Positions 8,096 through 15,800 of a stretch of 24,420 bases of DNA are shown in pieces. The DNA lies in contig VBCJ01000123.1 in assembly GCA_005884335.1 (NCBI GenBank), forward strand, positions 1 to 24,420, in the 5' to 3' direction. Source of the stretch: Betaproteobacteria bacterium (GTDB lineage Bacteria; Pseudomonadota; Gammaproteobacteria; Burkholderiales; SG8-39). Numbering within the stretch: the stretch's first letter is position 1; every line of letters starts with the position of its first letter. Under the pieces are notes generated by a model. The model had not been told where the DNA came from. It ran no database searches and saw only the letters and a list, made by a program, of their open reading frames with translations. The translations under genes and the position numbers were made by a program.

Positions 8096-8909
8096 CCATT
8101 TCCCGCGCCCAAAAGAACCGGTCCGGTATGTATTGACCCATGCCCGGACGAAACCCCGCGTTGAGCGTTTGCCACGTGTATTCCTGGGCCTCGCGCACCG
8201 CCTCGGGCAGCTCGAGGCCGTTGGCGAGCGTCGCCGCGATCGCCGCGGCAAGCGTGCAACCCGATCCGTGATAACTTCCCGGCAATCTTTCCCAGCTGTC
8301 CGAACGCACCACGCCTTCTGGGCCGTAGAGTGTGTTGACGACTTGCGGCGTGTTCTCGTGCGTGCCGGTAATGAGCACATACTCGCATCCCAGGCCGAGC
8401 AGTTTCTCCGCAGCGCCGGGAAGGGCAAGCTCATCGTCGTCCTCGCCGTCGCCCTGAACGAGGCGCCGTGCTTCGCGGCTGTTGGGGGTCAGAATTGTGG
8501 TCTGGGGTAGAAGCAGCTCGCACATGCCCGAAATCATGTCCTCGGTCGCAAGCTCGTCGCCGCGACCGGAGGCGAGTACCGGATCGAAGACAAGCGGCAC
8601 GTCGGGATAATCGGACACGACCTCCGCGATCGCCGCGATGTTCTCGATGCTGCCGACCATTCCGACCTTGAACGCGGCCACCGGCATATCCTCGAGCACC
8701 AGCCGCGCCTGGTCCACCACCCATTCCGGATCGACCGCTTGTAAATTCTCGACGCCTGCCGTGTCCTGGACAGTGATGGCCGTAATCACGGAGAGCGCGT
8801 GACAACCCATCGCGGCGAGCGTCAGCAGATCCGCTTGCACTCCCGCGCCACCGGTCGGATCTGCCGCGGAAAACGCAAGCACGATAGGGGGGAGGGTAGA
8901 GGAGGACAT
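8070..8909 (-). CDS. thiD: Hydroxymethylpyrimidine / phosphomethylpyrimidine kinase ThiD
   Basis: This ribokinase-fold enzyme phosphorylates HMP and HMP-P to supply the pyrimidine half of thiamine, upstream of ThiE. In the 279-residue protein, FSAADPTGGAGVQADLLTL (13-31) matches the substrate-binding start of ThiD. KVGMVGS (81-87), FDPVLASGRG (108-117) and TPNSREARRL (141-150) follow. YHGSGCTLAAAIA (213-225) is the ATP/anion-hole motif with the conserved Cys218. An acidic insert, GDGEDDDE (153-160), is a local oddity. The ATG at 8909 begins where the family begins, though the frame remains open upstream to 9047 across the rubredoxin gene. No clear Shine-Dalgarno precedes it. It is first in the thiD-thiE-hemL operon and divergent from the rubredoxin gene. 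Confidence 0.94.
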   Translation of the reverse strand: MSSSTLPPIVLAFSAADPTGGAGVQADLLTLAAMGCHALSVITAITVQDTAGVENLQAVDPEWVVDQARLVLEDMPVAAFKVGMVGSIENIAAIAEVVSDYPDVPLVFDPVLASGRGDELATEDMISGMCELLLPQTTILTPNSREARRLVQGDGEDDDELALPGAAEKLLGLGCEYVLITGTHENTPQVVNTLYGPEGVVRSDSWERLPGSYHGSGCTLAAAIAATLANGLELPEAVREAQEYTWQTLNAGFRPGMGQYIPDRFFWAREMDEPGTGKA

Positions 8910-8932
8910 GGGCAGCGAAGAACCGGCGGTGG

Positions 8933-8979
8933 CTGGCAGGCGGCTCGTCGCTCGGGTTATGATGCGACGGCCCATTGTA
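8933..8979. promoter_or_regulatory. Divergent promoter region between thiD and rubredoxin gene
   Basis: On the plus strand TATGAT (8958-8963) is a good -10, with CTGGCA (8933-8938) as a 4/6 -35 at 19-bp spacing. On the minus strand TACAAT (complement of 8974-8979) is a good -10 for thiD without a convincing -35. The two -10 boxes face each other 10 bp apart, so start sites would lie within a few bases of one another near 8967-8970. Confidence 0.35.
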
Positions 8980-8994
8980 ACCCATCCCAACCTG

Positions 8995-9183
8995 ATGACG
9001 GAAAAGCAAGATTTCAAAACCTGGATGTGTTTGATCTGTGGATTCATCTACGACGAAGCGGAAGGATTACCGGAGGAAGGGATCCCTCCGGGGACGCGCT
9101 GGGAGGACATCCCGATGAATTGGACTTGCCCGGAATGCGGGGCCCGGAAGGAGGATTTCGAGATGGTCGAAATGTTGTTTTGA
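8995..9183 (+). CDS. Rubredoxin
   Basis: This is a small iron-sulphur electron carrier with one Fe bound by four Cys. The 62-residue protein has the full fold: Cys12/Cys15 in CLICGFIYD and Cys45/Cys48 in CPECGARKEDF, with the conserved aromatic residues Tyr19 and Trp43 and the GIPPGTRWEDIP stretch between them. The ATG at 8995 gives the normal length; an in-frame upstream extension to 8908 reads through the intergenic promoter and is unlikely to be translated. Rubredoxins serve oxidative-stress reductases, alkane hydroxylases or respiratory enzymes, and the partner here is not encoded nearby. It lies directly before pilG on the same strand, but about 108 bases with a hairpin separate them. 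Confidence 0.95.
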   Translation: MTEKQDFKTWMCLICGFIYDEAEGLPEEGIPPGTRWEDIPMNWTCPECGARKEDFEMVEMLF

Positions 9184-9195
9184 CTGGATTTGGTG

Positions 9196-9201
9196 TATAG
9201 T
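9196..9201 (+). promoter_or_regulatory. Candidate -10 box for the pil cluster
   Basis: TATAGT lies 91 bases before the pilG start. The -35 is poor (TTGTTT at 9175-9180, 15-bp spacing). The first copy of the TGTCGGA repeat (9201-9207) overlaps its last base. It is the only -10-like box I see between the rubredoxin gene and pilG. Confidence 0.3.
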
Positions 9202-9268
9202 GTCGGAGGGAGCTGCGCTCGGCGCGCCAGCGTCGCTGCGTGAAGAGGGTCCGACAGCACTGTCGGAC
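9201..9268. repeat. TGTCGGA repeats with perfect inverted repeat in pilG leader
   Basis: TGTCGGA occurs at 9201-9207 and 9261-9267, and its complement TCCGACA at 9250-9256. The latter two are part of a 9-bp perfect inverted repeat, GTCCGACAG (9249-9257) / CTGTCGGAC (9260-9268), with a CA centre. No T-run follows, so it is a poor intrinsic terminator. TCCGACA could pair with either TGTCGGA copy, giving two exclusive hairpins, or the copies could be protein-binding half-sites. Confidence 0.55.
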
Positions 9269-9276
9269 TAAAAGAC

Positions 9277-9282
9277 TAAGGA
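9277..9282 (+). promoter_or_regulatory. Ribosome binding site deciding the pilG start
   Basis: TAAGGA at 9277-9282 is 9 bases from the GTG at 9292. It is only 3 bases from the TTG at 9286 and 18 from the GTG at 9301, so 9292 is the best-supported start. Confidence 0.5.
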
Positions 9283-9291
9283 AATTTGGGG

Positions 9292-9696
9292 GTGAAGGGC
9301 GTGAGCGAAGCCACGAGTCTTGCGGGCGTCAAAGTGATGGTGATCGACGATTCGAACACGATTCGCCGCAGCGCTGAGATTTTCCTGGTTCAAGCCGGTT
9401 GCAAGGTGATCCTTGCCGAAGACGGTTTCGACGCGCTCGCCAAGATCACCGACCACCAGCCCGATATCATTTTCGTGGACATCATGATGCCTCGCCTGGA
9501 CGGGTATCAGACCTGCGCACTGATCAAGAAAAACACGCACTTCGCCACCACCCCCGTGATCATGCTGTCTTCCAAGGACGGCCTTTTTGATCGGGCGCGT
9601 GGCCGAATGGTGGGCTCGGACGAATATCTGACCAAGCCATTTACGAAGGATAGTCTTTTGAAAACCATAGGCGCGCACGCGCCCGTTCGTACCTGA
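9292..9696 (+). CDS. pilG: Type IV pilus response regulator PilG
   Basis: This is a single-domain CheY-like receiver of the Pil-Chp system. In Pseudomonas, PilG is phosphorylated by ChpA and promotes pilus extension and cAMP signalling. The 134 residues closely resemble known PilG, with VMVIDDSNTIRR (acidic pocket Asp19/Asp20), FVDIMMPRLDGYQTCALIK (phospho-acceptor Asp63), MLSSKDGLFDRA and YLTKPF (Lys115). There is no output domain. The start codon is non-ATG (GTG at 9292, with TTG 9286 and GTG 9301 as alternatives), which may limit its expression. It is first gene of pilG-pilH-pilI-pilJ-chpA, 10 bases before pilH. Confidence 0.95.
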   Translation: MKGVSEATSLAGVKVMVIDDSNTIRRSAEIFLVQAGCKVILAEDGFDALAKITDHQPDIIFVDIMMPRLDGYQTCALIKKNTHFATTPVIMLSSKDGLFDRARGRMVGSDEYLTKPFTKDSLLKTIGAHAPVRT

Positions 9697-9706
9697 GGAG
9701 ATTGCC

Positions 9707-10075
9707 ATGGCTGTAAGGAAGATCTTGATCGTGGATGATTCGCCGACCGACCGGCAGTTCTTCATGGAAACGCTGTCCAAGCAGGGGTACCAGTGCGTGA
9801 CGGCGGAGAGCGGCGACGAGGCAATCATCAAGTCGAAGTCGGAGAAACCCGATCTCATCCTGATGGACGTGGTCATGCCGGGTACCAATGGCTTCCAGGC
9901 GACGCGTGCCATTACGCGCGACGAGACGACCAAGCACATCCCGGTGATCGTCGTCACGAGCAAGAACCAGGAAACCGATCGTGTCTGGGGGATGCGCCAG
10001 GGCGCGAAAGATTACCTGATGAAACCGATCGACGCCAAGGAGTTGCTGGCGAAGGTCGCGGCGATCAACAAATAG
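9707..10075 (+). CDS. pilH: Type IV pilus response regulator PilH
   Basis: This is the second CheY-like receiver of the cluster. In Pseudomonas, PilH opposes PilG, favouring retraction or acting as a phosphate sink. The 122 residues are nearly all receiver: ILIVDDSPTDR (Asp10/Asp11), LILMDVVMPGTNGF (phospho-acceptor Asp54), VIVVTSKNQETDRVWG (Thr84) and DYLMKPI (Lys106). The QETDRVWGMRQGAKDY stretch is typical of PilH and separates it from PilG. A GAGGAG-type ribosome site lies about 6 bases before the ATG. It is 9 bases upstream of pilI. Confidence 0.95.
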   Translation: MAVRKILIVDDSPTDRQFFMETLSKQGYQCVTAESGDEAIIKSKSEKPDLILMDVVMPGTNGFQATRAITRDETTKHIPVIVVTSKNQETDRVWGMRQGAKDYLMKPIDAKELLAKVAAINK

Positions 10076-10084
10076 GTCTGGGCC

Positions 10085-10594
10085 GTGGCAAAACAGATCA
10101 GCCTGCGTGAGTTCCAGCAGGGACTCGCCCAGAGGTTGCGGGAAGCCCAGACCGAAGCCGAGCCCACCTCGCGGCTGGGGGTGCAGGCGGGCAGCCGCAA
10201 CTGGCTGCTCAAGCTGGACGATGCCGGGGAGATGCTGCCGCTGCCGGAGTTTTCCGGCGTTCCGCTCACCCAACCCTGGTACCTGGGCCTGGCGAACATC
10301 CGCGGGGTGCTCGCGAGCGTCGTGGATTTCGCCGCCTTCATGGGCGGCGAGCAAACGGTGCGTACGCCCGATTGCCGCTTGTTGCTGATCGCCGAGCGCT
10401 TCCATTCGTTCAGTGGACTGCTGATCAGCCGCATGCTCGGGCTTAAAAACGTGCAGACCATGCAGCCGGTGGAGAAGGCGAGCGACCGGCCCTGGATCGG
10501 AGCCGCCTACCGCGACGAGGATGGCCGCCTCTGGCACGAGTTGGACATAGGCGCGCTCGTGGCGCACGACGATTTTCTTCAGGTGGGCGCCTAG
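10085..10594 (+). CDS. pilI: CheW-like adaptor protein PilI
   Basis: This is a 169-residue CheW-domain protein expected to couple the PilJ receptor to the ChpA kinase at the membrane. The N-terminal 30 residues are a charged helix. The CheW fold covers about residues 35-165, with the typical PWYLGLANIRGVLASVVDF segment in place of the WLLGVVNLRGxI of CheW, and a C-terminal LVAHDDFLQVG. It starts at a GTG at 10085 with only a weak AGG upstream, 9 bases after pilH, so translation may depend on coupling. The identity follows from its position and CheW-like content; sequence conservation in PilI proteins is modest. Confidence 0.9.
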   Translation: MAKQISLREFQQGLAQRLREAQTEAEPTSRLGVQAGSRNWLLKLDDAGEMLPLPEFSGVPLTQPWYLGLANIRGVLASVVDFAAFMGGEQTVRTPDCRLLLIAERFHSFSGLLISRMLGLKNVQTMQPVEKASDRPWIGAAYRDEDGRLWHELDIGALVAHDDFLQVGA

Positions 10595-10621
10595 CGCGCG
10601 CATCCACGCTAACCCGAACAC

Positions 10622-10627
10622 AGGAGG
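10622..10627 (+). promoter_or_regulatory. Strong ribosome binding site of pilJ
   Basis: AGGAGG, part of AGGAGGGACCC, ends 5 bases before the ATG at 10633. It is the strongest ribosome site in the cluster and supports 10633 over the next in-frame ATG at 10681. Confidence 0.6.
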
Positions 10628-10632
10628 GACCC

Positions 10633-12825
10633 ATGGCATTTCTCAGATTTCCGACCAAGACGGGAACCAAGAAGGACCCGATGTCCGCCACGCAGGCTCC
10701 GAGAGCAATCCCTCGGGCCGTGCCCAAGCCCGTGGCGAAGCCTGCACCCGGCCCGACAACCGTCATCGAAGGGCCGAAGCGGCGCGTGATCGGCCTCGGC
10801 ACGGCCCGCGTCGGCCGGCAGTACACGATTCTCGGCATGCTCTTTGCCGTGCTCTTTGCCGCGGCCGCATTCATCGTGTTCAAGGACAACCGCGAAGCGA
10901 CCTACGGCACGATCTACGTCTCCACTTCCGCGCAGATGCGCATGCTGACCCAACGCATCGCCAAGGCGGCGCAAACCGGGCTCATTGGCAGCCCCGAAGC
11001 GTTCAAGCAGCTGCAGCAGTCGCGCGATGAGTTCATCGCGGCGCTGAAGCTTCTCACGCAAGGCGGGCAGGCGGGAGACGTTTTCCTGCCACCGACATCC
11101 GACGCGGCAAAACCGCAGCTTGATGCGTTGACCAAGGAATGGGAAAAGACCGACCGCAGCACACAGCTCGTGCTCGCGCAAAGCAAGAACCTTATCGGGC
11201 TCGCCACGGCGGTACGCCTGATCAACACCAACAACCCCTTACTGCTCGATCTTGCCGAGCAGGTTCAGGCGCTCAAACTGCAGTCCCAGGCTCCCGCGCG
11301 CGAGGTCTCCCTTTCGGGGCAGCTGGTGATGTTGACGCAGCGGCTCGCGCGGAACGCGAATGCCATGCTCGGCGCCGACGTGATCGACCCGGAAGTGGCG
11401 TTTCTGATGGGCAAGGACACCACCACCTTCCGCGAGTTGCTGCAGGGCTTGCTGAAGGGCAACGACGTGCTTCGCGTCACTGCAGCGAGGGACCCGGAGC
11501 AGCAGGCAAAGCTTGCCGAACTTGAAAAGGCCTACCAGGAATTCCAGGGGGCGGTGGCCTCGATTCTCGGAAACCTGCAATCGCTGGTGAATGCGAAGCA
11601 GGCCGGCCGCAAGGTCGTGGACGATTCCGAGCCGCTGCTCGCCGCGTCGCAAAAGCTTGCCGACGCCTATGAGCAGGAACTCGGCGAGCGCACCACCAAC
11701 TTCATCGTGCTCGGGTTCCTGATCCTCGCGGCCATCGCCGTGATCGCGCTGATCGTTTTGGTGTACTTGGGCGACACGCGCCGGCGCGCCGAGGAGGCCG
11801 AGCGCCAACGCGCCGAGACCGAGCGCACCAACCAGTCGAACCAGGACGCGATTCTGCGACTGATGAACGAAATGGGGAACCTCGCGGAAGGCGATCTCAC
11901 CGTGAAAGCGACGGTGACCGAAGAAATCACCGGCGCCATTGCCGACTCGGTGAACTTCACCATCGACGAGCTGAGAACTCTCGTCGGCCGGATCAACGCC
12001 GCCGCCGCGCAGGTGACGAGCGCCACGGAGTCCGCGCAGCACACCTCCGCGCAGCTGCTCGCCGCCGCCGAAAAACAGTCTGTCGAGATTCGCCAGACCA
12101 GTGCCTCCGTTCTCAGCATGGCAAAGGCCATGAACGCGATGTCGGAGAGCGCTTCGCAGTCGGCCAGCGTGGCGCGCCAATCGCTCGCCGCCGCGCAAAA
12201 AGGCACGCAGGCGGTGCAGAACTCGATCTCGGGCATGAACGAGATCCGCGAGCAGATCCAGGAGACCTCCAAGCGCATCAAGCGACTGGGAGAATCCTCT
12301 CAGGAAATCGGCGAGATCGTGGAGCTGATTTCGGATATTACCGAGCAGACGAACGTTCTCGCTTTGAACGCCGCGATCCAGGCGGCTTCAGCAGGTGAAG
12401 CCGGGCGCGGTTTCACGGTGGTGGCCGAAGAAGTGCAGCGGCTTGCAGAGCGCTCAGCCGAGGCGACCAAGCAGATCGGTGCGATCGTCAAGACCATTCA
12501 GACGGACACGCAGGACGCGGTCTCCGCCATGGAGAAGAGCACGCAGGGTGTGGTCGAGGGCGCGAAGCTCTCGGACGCTGCGGGCCAGGCGCTTTCGGAG
12601 ATCGGATTGGTGTCGCAGCAGCTCGCACAGCTGATCGAAGGCATCACGACGACCACCGAACAACAGGCGAGATCCGCAAACACGGTGGCGACCAACATGC
12701 AGGACATTTTGAGCATCACTCAGCAGACCACCGAGGGCACCAAGCGCACGGCAGTGTCGATCGGTCAGCTTGCCGAGCTCGCCAAAGAGCTGAAAGGTTC
12801 GGTATCGGGCTTCAAGATTGCCTGA
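10633..12825 (+). CDS. pilJ: Type IV pilus methyl-accepting chemotaxis receptor PilJ
   Basis: This is the membrane chemoreceptor of the Pil-Chp system. In Pseudomonas it contacts pilin and drives ChpA on surface contact. The 730 residues comprise a Pro/Ala/Lys-rich cytoplasmic N-tail (1-62), a first membrane helix (about 64-84) and a periplasmic region (85-355). That region has two PilJ-type four-helix repeats, marked by SAQMRMLTQRIAKAA (99-113) and SGQLVMLTQRLARNA (228-242). A second helix (about 356-379), a HAMP-like region, and a long MCP signalling coil with tip LALNAAIQAASAGEAGRGF follow. The C-terminus SVSGFKIA has no CheR-binding pentapeptide. The N-tail is about 45 residues longer than I recall for P. 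aeruginosa PilJ. It lies 24 bases before chpA. Confidence 0.95.
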   Translation: MAFLRFPTKTGTKKDPMSATQAPRAIPRAVPKPVAKPAPGPTTVIEGPKRRVIGLGTARVGRQYTILGMLFAVLFAAAAFIVFKDNREATYGTIYVSTSAQMRMLTQRIAKAAQTGLIGSPEAFKQLQQSRDEFIAALKLLTQGGQAGDVFLPPTSDAAKPQLDALTKEWEKTDRSTQLVLAQSKNLIGLATAVRLINTNNPLLLDLAEQVQALKLQSQAPAREVSLSGQLVMLTQRLARNANAMLGADVIDPEVAFLMGKDTTTFRELLQGLLKGNDVLRVTAARDPEQQAKLAELEKAYQEFQGAVASILGNLQSLVNAKQAGRKVVDDSEPLLAASQKLADAYEQELGERTTNFIVLGFLILAAIAVIALIVLVYLGDTRRRAEEAERQRAETERTNQSNQDAILRLMNEMGNLAEGDLTVKATVTEEITGAIADSVNFTIDELRTLVGRINAAAAQVTSATESAQHTSAQLLAAAEKQSVEIRQTSASVLSMAKAMNAMSESASQSASVARQSLAAAQKGTQAVQNSISGMNEIREQIQETSKRIKRLGESSQEIGEIVELISDITEQTNVLALNAAIQAASAGEAGRGFTVVAEEVQRLAERSAEATKQIGAIVKTIQTDTQDAVSAMEKSTQGVVEGAKLSDAAGQALSEIGLVSQQLAQLIEGITTTTEQQARSANTVATNMQDILSITQQTTEGTKRTAVSIGQLAELAKELKGSVSGFKIA

Positions 12826-12849
12826 GGCGGGAGAGCCAGGTCGGGAGCA

Positions 12850-15800
12850 ATGACTGCACGCGCCGATTTCGACGTCGGGCCGCTTTCCTGGGTCAAGGGC
12901 GAGATCGATCACGCCATCCAGCGCGCCCAGGAGGCGCTGCGCGCGTTCGCGGCGAACAGCGGGGACGCGGCACAGATCAAGTCGAGCCAATCGCACCTGC
13001 ACCAAGCACACGGCGCGCTTTCGATCGTCGGTCTGGAAGGCATCACGCGCGTATCCGAGGAGCTCGAAGGCCTGCTCGCCGGCATCGAAAAGGAGGCTTC
13101 CCTAAGGAAGAGCGAGATCTTCCGGGTGGTCGAGCGCGCCCTTAACGGAATCCGCGCCTACCTCGACCAGCTCATGGCGGGCAACCCCAATCAGCCGCTC
13201 AGGCTCTATGCCCTGTACCGCGATGTGGTCACAGCGCGGGGCGGGCATGCCGACCCGACTGATCTCTACTATCCGAATCTCTCTTTCCGCCCGCCCAAGC
13301 GCGACAAGGTTGCGGGCGCATTGAGGGCGGGCGAATCAGACAAATACCTGCGCGAGCAGCGCGGCCGCTACCAGCGCGGATTCCTCAAGTGGCTCAAGAA
13401 CGATGCCAGTGGAGCCGGGGACATGCGCGCCGCCATCGAAGCGATCGAGGCCGCGCAGGGTCCTACCTCGCAGCGCGCGTTCTGGTGGGTGTCGCTCGCC
13501 TTCTTCGATGCGCTCGCGCACAAGGCGCTGCCCCAGGATCTCGACGCGAAACAGCTGTGCAACCGCGTCGAGCAACAGATCAAGCGTCTGGCTGAAGGCA
13601 CGCCGAGCGTCGCTGAGCGGCTGATGCGCGAAGTCCTCTACTACGTGGCTCGCGCCAAACCGGCGACCGCCCGGGTGCGCGAAGTTCAGGATGCCTACCA
13701 TCTGGCCCAGACGATCCCGGCGGCCGAGAGCGATGGCGACGCGGTCGAGGAAAATCCAGCGCTGAAGTCGGCGCGCGAGCACCTCACTCATGCGAAGGAC
13801 GCCTGGAACAAATTCGCATCAGGCAATCCTCCCTCGCTGCTCGCATTCCGCGACAGTGCGGCCGCGCTCAAGGATGACGCGGAGCACCTGGGCAACGCAG
13901 ATCTCACGGCGCTCGCCGGCGAAGTCGCCGAGGTCGCCGCGTGGCTCACCTCGAACCACGAAAACATGAGCGAGGTGGTCGCGCTCGAAGTCGCGACGGC
14001 GCTCCTGCTGCTCGAAAATGCGCTTGCCGGTTTCGCGCATCTCTCCGGCGAGTTTGCCCAGCAGGCGCAGCTTCTGCGTTCGCGCTTGGAAGATTGCATG
14101 CTCGGCAAGCTCCGGCGCACCGCGCCGGAGCTCCCCTTGCTCGACGAGATGTCGCGCAAGGCGCAGGAACGGCTGCTCATGAACCAGGTTGTCTCGGAAA
14201 TGCGCGCCAACCTGCGCACGATCGAACAGGTTCTGGACGCCTTCTTCCGCGACACAGCGAAGCGCGATGAGCTCGCGTCGCTCGACAAGCCCGTGCACCA
14301 GCTGCTTGGGGCGCTCGAGATGCTGGGCGAGCAGCGCGCGCGCGAATCCCTGGGTGCGGCCGCGGAGGAGATCCGCCGCTTCTCAGGCGCGACCCACAGC
14401 GCGAGTCCGCAGGATTTCGAGCGCATCGCCCAGACTCTCTCGGGCCTGGGTTTCTACATCGAGGGCCTGGCCCACGGCAAGGTCGACTTCGAAACCGCGA
14501 TGCAGCCGATCGCGGCGGCTAGAAAAGAGGAAGCCGACGCCGCCCAAGCGGTCGCCACCGTCGAGGCACAGGTCGCCGAGCAGCAGCGCGAGACGGCGAG
14601 CCTGTACGAGGAATGGAAGACCAAACCCGAAGACGGAGTCCTTCGGGCCGAACTGAAAAAGAACCTCGCAGCCCTCCAGAAAGACGCAGGACTCATTGCC
14701 GACCAGAGGCTGGAAGATTCCGCTGGGAAAGCGCTCAAGGCGCTCGACAAGACGAGCACCATGCCGCTTACGCCATTCCTCAGGGAAGCCATCGAGAAAA
14801 TCACGGCGGCGGCAGCGCCCTCGCCATCTCCTGAAGCCGCCAAGCTCATCGACGCAAGCGCGGAGGCGATCGATGCCGAGCTCCTAGGGGTCTATCTGGA
14901 GGAGTCCGACGAGGTGCTGGCAACGATCCGCGAACACCTCGATACGGTGCGCGAACAGCACGCCAGCAAGGAAGCGCTCACGACGATCCGCCGCGGTTTC
15001 CACACCTTGAAAGGCAGCGGACGCATGGTGGGCCTCATGCGCCTCGGGGAAGCCGCCTGGGCTGTCGAGCAGACCATGAATGCGTGGGTGCAGGAAGAAC
15101 GTGCCGCAACGCCGGGACTGCTGCAGCTCATCGAGCTGGCGCACGAATACTTTTCCGACAACGTCAAGCGTCTCAAAGCGGGTGGAGTCTCGAGCGATGA
15201 GCGCTCGCTCGTCGCGGCCGCGGAGCGCGTGCGTCGCGGCGAAGCCCTGGAGCAGGCTCCCTCCGACGCGCTCGGAGCAGCCTCGGCCCCGGCCGAGTTT
15301 GCCGCGTCGGCAAAGGCAGGACTCGCGCCCGCGGCCGCAGCCTCCGCCCCGGTCGCGCCGGCCGAGCCCGAGGAATTCGTCGAGCTCGGCGAACACCGGG
15401 TCTCGACGACGCTCTTCGCAATTTTCAGCGGGGAGGCGCGCGCGCACGTCAACGCGATCAGGGAAGAGCACGAGACCCTGCGCCAGCACGGCGTGGTCAG
15501 CGACGCCCTGTTGCGTGCGGTACACACGCTCGCGGGCACATCGGGGACGGTGAAAATCTCGGCTCTCTCGGATCTCGGCTATGCGCTGGAGAAGGCGCTG
15601 CAGAAGCTCGCGACCAGCGAGCTTTCCGAAGACGAGCAGTCGCTGGTCGGAGAAGCGATCGACACGATCGAGACAATGGTCACGAGCGTGGTCGAATTGC
15701 GCGTGCCGCGACCCGTCCCAGAGCTCGTCGCGCAGCTCGAGCACATCGGGGAGCAGGCGGGCGTCTCGCAGGAATCGACGCCTGAAGAAGAGGAACCGGC

